From assembly GCF_041929345.1 (NCBI RefSeq), contig NZ_JBHFNQ010000210.1:90621-154620 (forward strand): a DNA stretch of 64,000 nt, written 5' to 3'. Below the pieces are notes generated by a model. The model was not told the DNA's origin, made no database searches, and worked only from the letters and a program-made list of their open reading frames with translations. Shown here piece by piece: positions 26,044 to 34,388 of the stretch (position 1 is its first letter; the number at the start of each line of letters is the position of its first letter). Made by a program: the position numbers and the translations under genes. This stretch comes from Floridanema aerugineum. Lineage in GTDB: Bacteria > Cyanobacteriota > Cyanobacteriia > Cyanobacteriales > Aerosakkonemataceae.

Positions 26044-27264
26044 TTGACACTACGGGTTGCTGTTGTTGGAGGTGGCCCAGCAGGTTCCTCTACTGCTGAA
26101 GTCCTAGCCTTAGCTGGAATTGAAACTTACCTGTTTGAGCGCAAGCTAGACAACGCGAAGCCTTGCGGTGGAGCAATTCCGCTATGTATGGTGAAAGAGT
26201 TTGATTTGCCAGAGCAAATTATCGATCGCCAAGTTAGAAAAATGAAAATGATCTCGCCTTCTAACATTGAGGTCGATATCAATTTAATCAAACAAGAAGA
26301 ATACATTGGAATGTGCCGTCGGGAAGTATTAGATGGCTTCCTGCGCGATCGGGCCGCTAAATTGGGAACGACCGTAATCAACGGCACAGTTTATAAATTG
26401 GATATTCCGACAAACAACACCGACTCCTACACCATCCACTATGCAGATCACTCTGATGGTAATGCCGAAGGAGTCATGAAAACCTTAAAAGTGGACATGA
26501 TTGTGGGAGCAGATGGTGCCAACTCCCGTGTTGCCAAAGCTATTGATGCTGGGGATTACAATTATGCGATCGCCTTCCAAGAGCGCATTCGCCTCCCCGA
26601 AGACGGAATGCACTACTACCAAGACCTAGCCGAAATGTACGTCGGCAAAGATGTTTCTCCCGACTTCTACGCCTGGGTATTTCCCAAATACGACCACGTT
26701 GCAGTCGGTACAGGCACCATGAAGGTCAACAAAGCAATTATTAAAGACCTCCAAGCTGGCATCCGTGCCCGTGCTGCCAAAAAACTCGCTGGTGGCAAAA
26801 TTATTAAAGTAGAAGCACACCCCATCCCCGAACATCCCCGTCCCCGTCGCGTAGTCGGTAGAGTCGCTCTCGTAGGCGATGCAGCAGGTTACGTAACCAA
26901 ATCTTCCGGCGAAGGAATTTACTTTGCGGCTAAGTCTGGTCGGATGTGTGCGGAAACGATCGTCGAATTTTCCCAAAACGGCACCCGCATTCCTACAGAA
27001 GACGATCTGAAAGTCTATCTGAAGCGTTGGGACAAAAAATACGGTCTTACCTACAAAGTTTTGGATATCCTCCAAAGCGTCTTCTATCGTTCCGATGCCA
27101 CCCGCGAAGCCTTCGTGGAAATGTGTTCCGACTTAGACGTACAGCGTCTCACCTTCGATAGCTACCTGTACAAAACAGTAGTACCAGCTAACCCCTTGGT
27201 ACAGCTAAAAATCACCGCTAAAACCATTGGTAGTCTGCTACGCGGTAACGCCCTAGCACCCTAA
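26044..27264 (+). CDS. chlP: Geranylgeranyl diphosphate/chlorophyll reductase
   Basis: ChlP reduces the geranylgeranyl side chain to phytyl for chlorophyll, tocopherol and phylloquinone. The N-terminal FAD-binding motif is VAVVGGGPAGSSTAEVLA. ERKLDNAKPCGGAIPLCMV, MKMISPSNIEVDIN and RVALVGDAAGYVTKSSGEGI are diagnostic. The 406-residue length is typical. The start is a TTG (26044) preceded by an AGGGAG ribosome-binding site; MTLRVAVVGG aligns with the family start, and no ATG is nearby. Confidence 0.96.
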   Translation: MTLRVAVVGGGPAGSSTAEVLALAGIETYLFERKLDNAKPCGGAIPLCMVKEFDLPEQIIDRQVRKMKMISPSNIEVDINLIKQEEYIGMCRREVLDGFLRDRAAKLGTTVINGTVYKLDIPTNNTDSYTIHYADHSDGNAEGVMKTLKVDMIVGADGANSRVAKAIDAGDYNYAIAFQERIRLPEDGMHYYQDLAEMYVGKDVSPDFYAWVFPKYDHVAVGTGTMKVNKAIIKDLQAGIRARAAKKLAGGKIIKVEAHPIPEHPRPRRVVGRVALVGDAAGYVTKSSGEGIYFAAKSGRMCAETIVEFSQNGTRIPTEDDLKVYLKRWDKKYGLTYKVLDILQSVFYRSDATREAFVEMCSDLDVQRLTFDSYLYKTVVPANPLVQLKITAKTIGSLLRGNALAP

Positions 27265-27290
27265 CCAAATATTACCCAATTAAAACAAAG

Positions 27291-27336
27291 AGAAAGGGGG
27301 AAAGGATGAGATTAATCCTTTCCCCCTTTCTTTTTC
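27291..27336 (+). terminator. Rho-independent terminator of chlP
   Basis: GAAAGGGGGAAAGGAT and ATCCTTTCCCCCTTTC form a perfect 16-bp stem with a 7-nt loop, followed by TTTTT. It lies 27 bp after the chlP stop. Confidence 0.92.
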
Positions 27337-27367
27337 AGGCTACCAACCATTCGCAAAAGAAAAATTT

Positions 27368-27399
27368 CAGGACTTACGGGTTTCTTTGCGTAAGTCCTG
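27368..27399. repeat. CAGGACTTACG inverted repeat
   Basis: CAGGACTTACG and CGTAAGTCCTG are perfect 11-bp arms with a 10-nt loop. CAGGACTTACGCA is a frequent interspersed motif in cyanobacteria. Confidence 0.65.
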
Positions 27400-27789
27400 T
27401 TAGTTATTCATCTTTGCGTCTTTTGTGTCAGCCATCTCTAGCAAACTAAAGAGAAAGGAATTGACACTCTCACCGTCAAGCTGGCGCTGTGACGGGAGAT
27501 TCTTGGGCTGAATCTTGCCTCTACCAACTTACGTTAGCTTTGGTCTTACAGTTTCATATCTAGTCCGACTACACCTTTTAGGGCAAGCACTCTTTTGGAC
27601 TACTCCCCAAGCGTAAATTCGGGTATGCCCTACCCTATTTATTCAGTTCTTCTTATCACCCACAGATGCCATATTTTGTTAGAGGGCACTGAGGTATTGG
27701 GGCAACCCACTTGGGATTGGTGACATTAGTCTTTTCACAACGGCAAGTTCGTATGCCACGACTACATCTTCATTTCCGCTTGTTTTAAT

Positions 27790-27803
27790 GTTAGCATACT
27801 AAC
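27790..27803. promoter_or_regulatory. Operator-like palindrome GTTAG-CATA-CTAAC
   Basis: A 5-bp-arm palindrome lies between the divergent ribbon-helix-helix ORF and the tnpB start remnant. It could be the binding site of the small regulator, which is an inference. Confidence 0.35.
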
Positions 27804-27811
27804 AGGACATT

Positions 27812-27982
27812 GTGTACACGCAAATGAAAGAAAAGTCGCTGAGATTTAGGTTGTCTGAACAAAGGTACGTCAAACTAAAACTGTACGCCAAGCTTAAAGA
27901 CAAGACTATGACCCAGGTGGTTGAAGATTGGATTGACAGGTTGCAAATACCAAAGGAAATGGATTCGCTACGCTCAGTTTGA
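27812..27982 (+). CDS. Small ribbon-helix-helix-like protein in the mobile element
   Basis: The 56-residue frame starts at a GTG preceded by AGGA (or at the ATG at 27824 for 52 residues). KSLRFRLSEQRYVKLKLYAK followed by LKDKTMTQVVEDWIDRL fits the beta-helix-helix pattern of CopG/Arc-like DNA-binding proteins. Such small genes often lie divergent to tnpB in cyanobacterial IS200/IS605 elements. The probable role is repression of the element. It ends just before the terminal hairpin. Confidence 0.55.
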   Translation: MYTQMKEKSLRFRLSEQRYVKLKLYAKLKDKTMTQVVEDWIDRLQIPKEMDSLRSV

Positions 27983-27989
27983 GTTGGTT

Positions 27990-28049
27990 TGTCGCAATTC
28001 ATCATCCCGTTACACCCGACAGGGTGTAACGGGATGATGAATTGCGACA
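27990..28049. repeat. Perfect 28-bp-arm hairpin at element end
   Basis: TGTCGCAATTCATCATCCCG... and its exact complement flank a 4-nt loop (GACA). It is consistent with the left-end subterminal palindrome of an IS200/IS605 element and could also stop transcription of the small ORF. Confidence 0.85.
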
Positions 28050-28518
28050 TTTAGATAAGGCGATCGCATCACCCATAATCCCACTATTTGTGAGCATAAG
28101 CTTTGTAGGAATTTAATTTGTCTATTTTATATATTTAAGAAATTTAAGAAAACCCTAAAGCTCTCTCCCGGAAGCTCTGCTGCCTCAACTAGTATCTTAA
28201 ATGACTAACAGTTTATGACGCAAATAAATTTTTATTCACAGCAATTTAAGACAATTTATATAACACCTTATCTACAATCCAAGAAACATTCAAACTCAAC
28301 AGTTATTGGGAAAAAATTGGCACATATAACACTTAGTTTGTCTGGATAAAGTTTATCAACACATTTATTCTTCCGGATCGCACCTGCCTTTAGTAGGAAA
28401 GATAATTAAAGTTTTAGTAAAGATTTAGTGAAAAGATTGCAAACACATAAATATAGAGTTGGCAATCATTATATAAATTTACTAGCTTGAGTAAAAGTAT
28501 TAGTCTAACAGCAAAATT
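28050..28518. other. Long leader of the PEP-CTERM gene
   Basis: No gene is seen in this 469-bp AT-rich region. It contains the first copy of the paired motif at 28141-28215. Confidence 0.5.
28141..28215 (+). other. Paired intergenic motif, copy A
   Basis: The core TGCTGCCTCAACTAG is preceded by AACCCT and CTCTCCC and followed by a TTAAATGACTAACAG segment. Copy B at 29372-29436 shares all these blocks in order. It may be a structured RNA or a dispersed repeat. Confidence 0.5.
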
Positions 28519-29253
28519 ATGGAAGTTTATCTCAAAAAAATTATAAAGAAACTGTCAAGTGTTCTTTTAACAACAAATATCTTGTTAGGTTTACCAGTTG
28601 GCGCTCAAGCACTCACTTTTTCAGGTGAAACAAGCGGCGAATGGGGATTACCTGATACGGAAAACCCAATGGCAGTAGTTCATCTAAGTAGCGAAGACGG
28701 TGGAACAAATAATCGTCTGACTTGGGGTACTCCTGGAATGGCAGGCATAAACAATTATGTTCAATTTAACGGCCTCAACTTTAGCACTACTCCTAACCAT
28801 ATTTTTGAAATTGGAGAACTGTTTTATCAAAATGGTAGTACGTTTATTGACACTAACTTTGATGGAGATTTTCCTCTTTATTTAGAGTTAGCCCTGACTA
28901 TTCCTTTAACTAGGACGGAATCTTTTGAGTTCTTATTTAATATCTTGAATACGCCTAATGATACAGAAGATCCTGTTTTGAATGGCGATATACTCCGGTT
29001 TTCCACGGCTGGAATGTCCAGCCAAACTTTCCATTACGAAGGAATTGAATATACTTTGCAACTTATAGGCTTTTCCACAGATAATGGACAAACAATTTTA
29101 CATGAATTTAATTCGCCAGAATTCAGCATATCTCAAGCTTCTCTGTACGGAAAAATCACCTTTGCTTCTCCCCCAGCTTCCGTTCCTGAGCCTAGCGTTA
29201 TACTTGCCTTGTCAATATTGTCTATTTACTTAGCAACCCGCAAACGTAAATAA
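28519..29253 (+). CDS. PEP-CTERM sorting-domain protein, choice-of-anchor K like
   Basis: This is an exported 244-residue protein. The signal peptide is LSSVLLTTNILLGLPVGAQA. The mature domain starts LTFSGETSGEWGLPDTENP and continues with GLNFSTTPNHIFEIGELFYQ, resembling the choice-of-anchor K domain. The C-terminus has the PEP motif (SVPEPSVILALSILSIYL) with a hydrophobic segment and basic end (ATRKRK), the exosortase sorting signal. It is expected to be processed at the membrane and released or attached to the surface. It is isolated, with long flanking non-coding regions carrying a repeated motif on each side. Confidence 0.88.
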   Translation: MEVYLKKIIKKLSSVLLTTNILLGLPVGAQALTFSGETSGEWGLPDTENPMAVVHLSSEDGGTNNRLTWGTPGMAGINNYVQFNGLNFSTTPNHIFEIGELFYQNGSTFIDTNFDGDFPLYLELALTIPLTRTESFEFLFNILNTPNDTEDPVLNGDILRFSTAGMSSQTFHYEGIEYTLQLIGFSTDNGQTILHEFNSPEFSISQASLYGKITFASPPASVPEPSVILALSILSIYLATRKRK

Positions 29254-29371
29254 AAAATTTTTTCTTCAGGTGTGCATCTATATCAATTAATTTTTATGTT
29301 TTATAAAGATTTTGATTCTTTCTATTTAAATTTATAAGCTTAGAGGCAATTAATTTACATACATTGGGAAA

Positions 29372-29436
29372 TGTAGGGAAACCCTGCAAATCCTCTCCCC
29401 TGCTGCCTCAACTAGCAACTAAAATAGCTAACAGCT
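29372..29436 (+). other. Paired intergenic motif, copy B
   Basis: GTAGGGAAACCCTGC (a small hairpin), CCTCTCCCC, TGCTGCCTCAACTAG and ATAGCTAACAGCTTAGC match copy A block by block. It lies in the non-coding region after the PEP-CTERM gene. Confidence 0.5.
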
Positions 29437-29540
29437 TAGCTCCACTAATAAACTAATTGCTTAATACTTAAAACCGAGACATGACGATCGGATCAAAGTT
29501 GTAGCAGGGGTTACAGCCCTACTACATTATTGGTTAACAC

Positions 29541-30287
29541 TCACTCAACAATTGAAGAATCGAGGTCTTCTCCCAACTGTTCGCGGCTGGGTAACTCCAA
29601 ACAGTACCCTGCACCATAGACTGTTTTGATATAGCGGGGATGACGGGGATCTGGCTCCAGTTTCGTTCGCAAGTGTCGGATATGAACTCGAATAGTTTCT
29701 ATATCATCATCTGGGTCATATCCCCAGACTTCCTTGAGAATTTCGCTAGGAGACACAGTTTGACCATGACGCTGTAGTAAACAGTGAAGTAACTCAAACT
29801 CCAAGTGAGTCAGTTTAATAGTCTGACCGAACCAAATCGCTTCAAAGCGTTCTGGAACTAGAGTTAGAGGGCCATAGTTCAGGATTTCGCTGTGTTTAGC
29901 CGCTTGGGGAATGCGATCGGTACGTCTGAGTAAAGCACGCACCCGCGCCAGCATTTCTTCTACTTCAAAGGGTTTGGTGAGATAATCATCTGCTCCAGCA
30001 TTAAAGCCTTCTACTTTATCTTGAGTTTGACCCAAGGCAGTCAACATTAAAACCGGAATATCCTTGGTTCGCTCATCCCGGCGCAGGCGTTGACAAACCG
30101 TAAATCCATCCACCTTGGGTAGCATTAGATCTAGCAGAATCAGGTCAGGCTGAATTTGCAAGGCAAGCGCCTGACCTTTGATGCCATCCTCTGCTTGACT
30201 GACATCATATCCAGCCATTTCCAGATTGACGGCGACTAATTCTGAGATAGCAGAGTCATCGTCGATGACGAGTATCCGGGGCATCAT
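29541..30287 (-). CDS. rpaA: Response regulator RpaA, OmpR/PhoB family
   Basis: RpaA is the DNA-binding output regulator of the cyanobacterial circadian clock (SasA-RpaA) and is also tied to phycobilisome coupling. The receiver domain (about 1-120) has ILVIDDDSAISELVAVNLEM, the phospho-Asp in DLILLDLMLPKVDGFTVCQR, LTALGQTQDKVEGFNAGADD and the Lys in LTKPFEVEEML. The winged-helix domain (about 140-235) includes EVWGYDPDDDIETIRVHIRH and YIKTVYGAGYCLELP. The linker RIPQAAKHSEILNYGPLTL is RpaA-specific rather than RpaB-like. The 248-residue length fits. ATGs at 30287 and 30284 are both possible. Confidence 0.93.
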   Translation of the reverse strand: MMPRILVIDDDSAISELVAVNLEMAGYDVSQAEDGIKGQALALQIQPDLILLDLMLPKVDGFTVCQRLRRDERTKDIPVLMLTALGQTQDKVEGFNAGADDYLTKPFEVEEMLARVRALLRRTDRIPQAAKHSEILNYGPLTLVPERFEAIWFGQTIKLTHLEFELLHCLLQRHGQTVSPSEILKEVWGYDPDDDIETIRVHIRHLRTKLEPDPRHPRYIKTVYGAGYCLELPSREQLGEDLDSSIVE

Positions 30288-30542
30288 TAAAAAATATAAC
30301 TTTGGCTAAAGGGCTCGTTAAGGTTTTTGAAGAACCTGTTGCGGCATCCAAAGATTCCTGTACAAATTATAAGCAAGGATTCTAAATTCTTATCTTAGCA
30401 ACCAAAACTTTACAATTCACTAATTTTCCTGGGCAGCTACCCAACCTGAAATAGCTGAAAGCCTTTGCCTACAATGGATAAGTATCTTGTGCTGAGGTTA
30501 TTTTGAGTATTTCAGCACTACCTCAATTGTCAGGTGAACTTG

Positions 30543-31670
30543 ATGTACGTAAAGGGTTGGCAAAACTTAGTCGCAAATTTAGCTCCTACTTCCCCTGGAA
30601 TCAGAAATTTTCCGCCTCCAGCTTACACTCCCCCTAGCTGGTTAAAAAACGGCTTCGCCATGACTCTTTACACGGCACTGCGGGCTTCTCGTGACTGGGA
30701 AACTACTATTAATCACCCTGAACCAGATTACCAAGAAAAAATCTTTACAGGTGCCCAAGGTGTACCCATCTACGGCAGAGTTGCCATACCAAAAAATCCT
30801 CGTGGGACAATTGTTGGGACTTACGGGATTACAGGTTCTTTAGATAACCAGTGGTTTCTCAAAATTTTGGGGCGTAAAGCTTTTGCCAGTGGTTATGCAG
30901 TAGTTTTATTTGACTGGCGTGCTCACGGCAAAACGGCAGAATTGTCTCCTACCTTAACTTCTGATGGCTTGTATGAAGGGGAAGATTTTGTTCGCATTGC
31001 TTCCCAAGCCAAGGAAATGGGCTCTCCTGCGCCTTTTTGGTTTACGGGGTACTCTTTGAGCGGACAGTTAGCTTTGTGGGGTGTTAAAGCTGCCCAAGAC
31101 TTAATTCCTACTCAACAGGTGCCAGGTTTGCAGGAAGCAGAGATTGGCGGCGCAGCAGTGATTTGTCCTAATCTCGATTCGGTACGATCGCTTTCCTACT
31201 TGGTAAAACATCCGCTGGGTAAATACTTAGAAAAAGCGATCGCCAAAGAACTCAAAAAACTCGCTCTCCAAATACACAATTTGCACCCAGAGTCAATAGA
31301 TTTAGCTGCTGTGGAACGGGCAAATAGTATCTGGAATTTCGATCGCGAACTAGTCATCCCCCGCTTAGGCTTTCCCACTGTAGAAGCCTACTATCAAGCT
31401 AGCAGTCCCCTTCCCCTACTACCCCAGCTGAAAAAACCCACATTGATTTTGTACGCCGCAGACGATCCCTTATTCGACCCCGCAGTTATCTCCGACCTAC
31501 AAAACGCTTGCGCTAGCAACCCTCACATAGACTTAGTAATAACTCGTTACGGTGGTCACGTTGGCTACATCAGCAGCAAAACTTGCCAACAACAAGCAAA
31601 CGACCCCGACCCCTGGTGGGCATGGAATCGAGTTTTACAATGGTGCGATCGCGCTTGGGAAGCAGTATGA
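30543..31670 (+). CDS. Alpha/beta hydrolase
   Basis: The 375-residue product has an alpha/beta hydrolase fold with the nucleophile elbow GYSLSG at about residues 175-180, YAADDPLFDPA as the acid-bearing loop, and the final His in YGGHVGYI. The pattern resembles YheT-like esterases. The frame is also open to a GTG at 30534, but the ATG at 30543 has an AGGTGA sequence 8 bases upstream and is preferred. The substrate is not evident. It runs towards the minus-strand membrane protein, with 8 bp between the ends. Confidence 0.8.
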   Translation: MYVKGWQNLVANLAPTSPGIRNFPPPAYTPPSWLKNGFAMTLYTALRASRDWETTINHPEPDYQEKIFTGAQGVPIYGRVAIPKNPRGTIVGTYGITGSLDNQWFLKILGRKAFASGYAVVLFDWRAHGKTAELSPTLTSDGLYEGEDFVRIASQAKEMGSPAPFWFTGYSLSGQLALWGVKAAQDLIPTQQVPGLQEAEIGGAAVICPNLDSVRSLSYLVKHPLGKYLEKAIAKELKKLALQIHNLHPESIDLAAVERANSIWNFDRELVIPRLGFPTVEAYYQASSPLPLLPQLKKPTLILYAADDPLFDPAVISDLQNACASNPHIDLVITRYGGHVGYISSKTCQQQANDPDPWWAWNRVLQWCDRAWEAV

Positions 31671-31678
31671 GAAACACT

Positions 31679-33226
31679 TCAATGCAATATTTTATATGTT
31701 CCACATTCTTCAGGAGAATCTGCTGCTTTAACTGAATAAGAATAGTTTAATTGAGGTTGAAAATAAGCTGTATAAAGAAAAGTATCGGGGGTTTTATTAA
31801 CTAGGCAGATCCGGTCATTTTTGCCAATTTTATTGATAACTCTCCCCTGTACATTTCCTTGTATATGCTTTGACAATGTATAGAATCTTGGTCTGACAAA
31901 TATTGCTCTTGTTGAGACTAGAACGAAAATTAATATCACACAACAAACTAGACTTATATGCTGTTTATTAATTATCTTATTCAAAGCGACTAAATCATCT
32001 ACATTATAAATTAAATACAAGTTTAAAGAGACTAAGGAAAGCATCCAATACATATAGTATCTTAGCTCATAAGCTAAAGGCATGAGAGCAGTGAAAAAAG
32101 ACAGGAAAACCATGAAAATAGCGGCAATTATCACCTGCTGCGATCGCCATCGATATAGAAGATAGACCAGAACTAAAAGATGGAAAATCACGTAAGTACC
32201 GAAAAAGCCCCCCATCCGATTTACCGTTTTATCTTTGCTCCATTGATCGATTGACCAAACAGCTTTTTTTATTTCTAAAACTGAGACAATCCACTTCTTA
32301 GGTCGGGTAGAATTTTTCAGTGTATCGGGAGATTTATCCTCAGCTAAGGATGGTTTTTCAGTAATATTTATCTGGGAATTACCCGGAAAGAGTGGTTTGG
32401 TGAGATGGGAAATTTTTTCTAATGTTTCTGTTCTAACAGGGTAAAAAGGATTGCCATACACTGTGATATTTCTCAGGGAAACAAAAAATATTAAACTGCT
32501 GGCTATAACTACAGACAATAAAATAATCAGTAACCTTTTAGGTTGAATTCTTGGAGCTTGATTATAGGACAACCAGATGAACCGGAACAACAGCAAACTC
32601 AGACTTAAAGCAACGATCGGGATAATTTGATATTTAGTATTAGCTGCACTAGCAGCAGCTAGAAAAATAACCAGCAAATTGCGCCAATTAAAAAAATTGT
32701 CTTGTATAAAGCATAAATAGGTCATCATAATCAAAATAGAGGCAGCTACATTCGCCGGAAGATCGACATAACATGAAGTAATATGAGTTTGGACTAAAGG
32801 AACAGCTAAAATAGCAATCAAAGATATATACAAAGGTATTTTACAATAGGATTTTAAGAATCCAAGATAAATCAAAAAGCTGAAGAAACAAACAAGGTTC
32901 GCTGCTTGAATAAAGTGGAATATTTTCCAGAAAAATCCTTGAAGAAATTCAGCAAAGAGAGGGAAACCTTGATAACGAACCTCTGTCAGCCGATCGAATT
33001 GATAGCTATCTGCCGGAATAATATTCCAAATTCTCGCTGCCCAAGGCAGGTGATACCACCAGGTATCCCAAGTGAAATCGACATCAATAATACACTTTAA
33101 AAATATGCTTACTATTAAAATTGATGCTATTAACTTAAGACAAGTCATAAGTCTTAAGTTATTCACCCGTAATGACATCCATCTGATGAACATTGCTATA
33201 ACCGACATCAGTGTTTCAGTAATCAT
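31679..33226 (-). CDS. Multi-pass membrane protein, GT-C-like
   Basis: The 515-residue product has about ten hydrophobic spans with an early DVDFTWDTWWYHLPWAARIW loop, an acidic-aromatic first extracytoplasmic loop as in dolichol/undecaprenyl-dependent GT-C glycosyltransferases. A large loop lies at about 265-330 and a soluble C-terminal part after residue 440 with CLVNKTPDTFLYTAYF. I do not recognise a specific family. A role in cell-surface glycan synthesis is inferred. Several Met codons near the N-terminus (1, 8, 12) make the start uncertain. Confidence 0.7.
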   Translation of the reverse strand: MITETLMSVIAMFIRWMSLRVNNLRLMTCLKLIASILIVSIFLKCIIDVDFTWDTWWYHLPWAARIWNIIPADSYQFDRLTEVRYQGFPLFAEFLQGFFWKIFHFIQAANLVCFFSFLIYLGFLKSYCKIPLYISLIAILAVPLVQTHITSCYVDLPANVAASILIMMTYLCFIQDNFFNWRNLLVIFLAAASAANTKYQIIPIVALSLSLLLFRFIWLSYNQAPRIQPKRLLIILLSVVIASSLIFFVSLRNITVYGNPFYPVRTETLEKISHLTKPLFPGNSQINITEKPSLAEDKSPDTLKNSTRPKKWIVSVLEIKKAVWSIDQWSKDKTVNRMGGFFGTYVIFHLLVLVYLLYRWRSQQVIIAAIFMVFLSFFTALMPLAYELRYYMYWMLSLVSLNLYLIYNVDDLVALNKIINKQHISLVCCVILIFVLVSTRAIFVRPRFYTLSKHIQGNVQGRVINKIGKNDRICLVNKTPDTFLYTAYFQPQLNYSYSVKAADSPEECGTYKILH

Positions 33227-33263
33227 TCTTGTTTCTAGTCAAAGATAACACAACTGTTATCCT

Positions 33264-33468
33264 GAAAAAATCACAATTAACTTCGGTTATACTGGCTCAG
33301 GAAAATCAACTTTAATTAACCTAATTTTTTGATTTTATCATGTAAGTGAAGGCGAGATATATGTGGATAACTATCGCTTAAAATAGCTAGATTTGGCTTT
33401 TTGGCGAAGTCATATTGCAATGGTAAGTCAAGATGTCCAGATCATAAAAATACAGCAAAAAAAATAAA
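33264..33468 (+). pseudogene. Relic of an ABC exporter ATPase domain
   Basis: One plus-strand frame reads EKITINFGYTGSGKSTLINL (Walker A), a TGA, FYHVSEGEIYVDNYRLK, a TAG, and LDLAFWRSHIAMVSQDVQI (Q-loop region). This is the MsbA/HlyB-type order (GYTGSGKST...FY...G.I..D...L.LA..R..IA.VSQDV). Two in-frame stops and loss of everything before and after show that it is dead. It is followed directly by the CPBP gene on the other strand. Confidence 0.8.
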
Positions 33469-33559
33469 TTATGAGGGGTGAGGAAGTTGGAGTCAAAAAC
33501 CTAGTTTCTGGGATACTCAAGATTATTCCTTTAAACCGCGTTTTTTTCTCCTTTATATC

Positions 33560-34375
33560 TCACCTTGCCTTCTTCCAGAATAGATATGCGATCGCCCCTA
33601 AAAACATTAACCCCATCAAACCCGCCAATGGATTACCATCAATTCCAGTAATCCAAGAGGGGACTTTTTGGGAATATTGCATCAACTGACCGACATTTAC
33701 AATGTAATAACCCCAAATTAAACCAGCGTGTAAACCGATCGGTAAACCCAAACGCCCCCTGCTACCTCGTTTCGCCCACACAAAAGTCAACCCCAACAGC
33801 AGCAGGGCAGGAAATTGGGGAAAAGTGCGGATAACTTCCGGGAAAGGCTTAATAAAATGCAGCAAAGCATAAAGCCAGCTGCTAACCCAGAGACTAACTT
33901 TAAGAGAATGATCCCGTTCTAATTCATCCAACAACCAACCGCGAAACACCAGTTCTTCAGCAAAACCAACACCTAAAGCACTGATTAACCCTTCAAAAAC
34001 CACTCTAGGGAACCGATCGGAACTTTGCCAAACTAACCAACCCAGTTTTCCCTCAACGAAAAACAGCGTCAAAGTCAGCAATAACCCAATATCCAAACCC
34101 TTTAACAGTTCTAGGGCATTTCTTTTGCTAACTGGCAAACCATAACTTTTCAGGAGATTAGTCTGTTGATAAACTAACCTTCCCCAAAATCGCAGCAATA
34201 CCAGAAATAAGACAAATAACAATCCCATTGTCAGGATCGTTACCAAGTTAATGTCGCTAACCCAAAAGTAAATCGGTGCGGCAATAGGAAACCACAGCAC
34301 AAGCAAAGTCAGCAAAAACAGCCCTAACCGAATTAGGGTAGGATAACTGGCTATAGCTGGAAAGTGAATTTTCAA
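33560..34375 (-). CDS. CPBP family intramembrane metalloprotease
   Basis: CPBP (Abi/CaaX-like) proteases act within the membrane. The motifs are all present: EELVFRGWLLDELERD (EExxxR) at about residue 140, WLYALLHF with His, and GLPIGLHAGLIWGYY with the third motif His. About eight hydrophobic spans fill the 271 residues. The start at 34375 lies just 13 bp after the clpS stop on the same strand, so the two genes are likely co-transcribed. Confidence 0.9.
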   Translation of the reverse strand: MKIHFPAIASYPTLIRLGLFLLTLLVLWFPIAAPIYFWVSDINLVTILTMGLLFVLFLVLLRFWGRLVYQQTNLLKSYGLPVSKRNALELLKGLDIGLLLTLTLFFVEGKLGWLVWQSSDRFPRVVFEGLISALGVGFAEELVFRGWLLDELERDHSLKVSLWVSSWLYALLHFIKPFPEVIRTFPQFPALLLLGLTFVWAKRGSRGRLGLPIGLHAGLIWGYYIVNVGQLMQYSQKVPSWITGIDGNPLAGLMGLMFLGAIAYLFWKKAR

Positions 34376-34388
34376 CGAACCTGTTTAT

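Larger units (their letters stand above)
27461..28049 (-). mobile_element. IS200/IS605-type element with tnpB deleted, guide-RNA-like end kept
   Basis: Read on the minus strand, the element begins at 28049 with a long hairpin (28-bp perfect arms, 27990-28049). It passes the antisense ribbon-helix-helix ORF, then an ATG (27797) followed by MLTLKQAEMK-like codons that look like a tnpB start. It then goes, after an apparent large deletion, into a 3' region ending in GAATCTCCCGTCA, a hairpin (27473-27495) and GAGTGTCAA at 27461. That order (left-end hairpin, tnpB start, right-end hairpin ending in TGTCAA) is what I recall of cyanobacterial TnpB elements, whose right end doubles as the omegaRNA. 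About 330 bp remain where a tnpB of about 1.2 kb is expected. The assignment is by memory and needs a search. Confidence 0.5.

Noticed and set aside
26127..26387. Antisense ORFs inside chlP, and many similar ones inside lpxA, bamA, rne, tuf, fusA and glsF
   Set aside because: They lie opposite or out of frame with well-recognised genes and have no protein-like motifs or ribosome-binding sites.
27799..28050. Minus-strand 83-residue ORF over the mobile element
   Set aside because: It reads through the terminal hairpin and opposite the ribbon-helix-helix ORF. Its composition is not protein-like.
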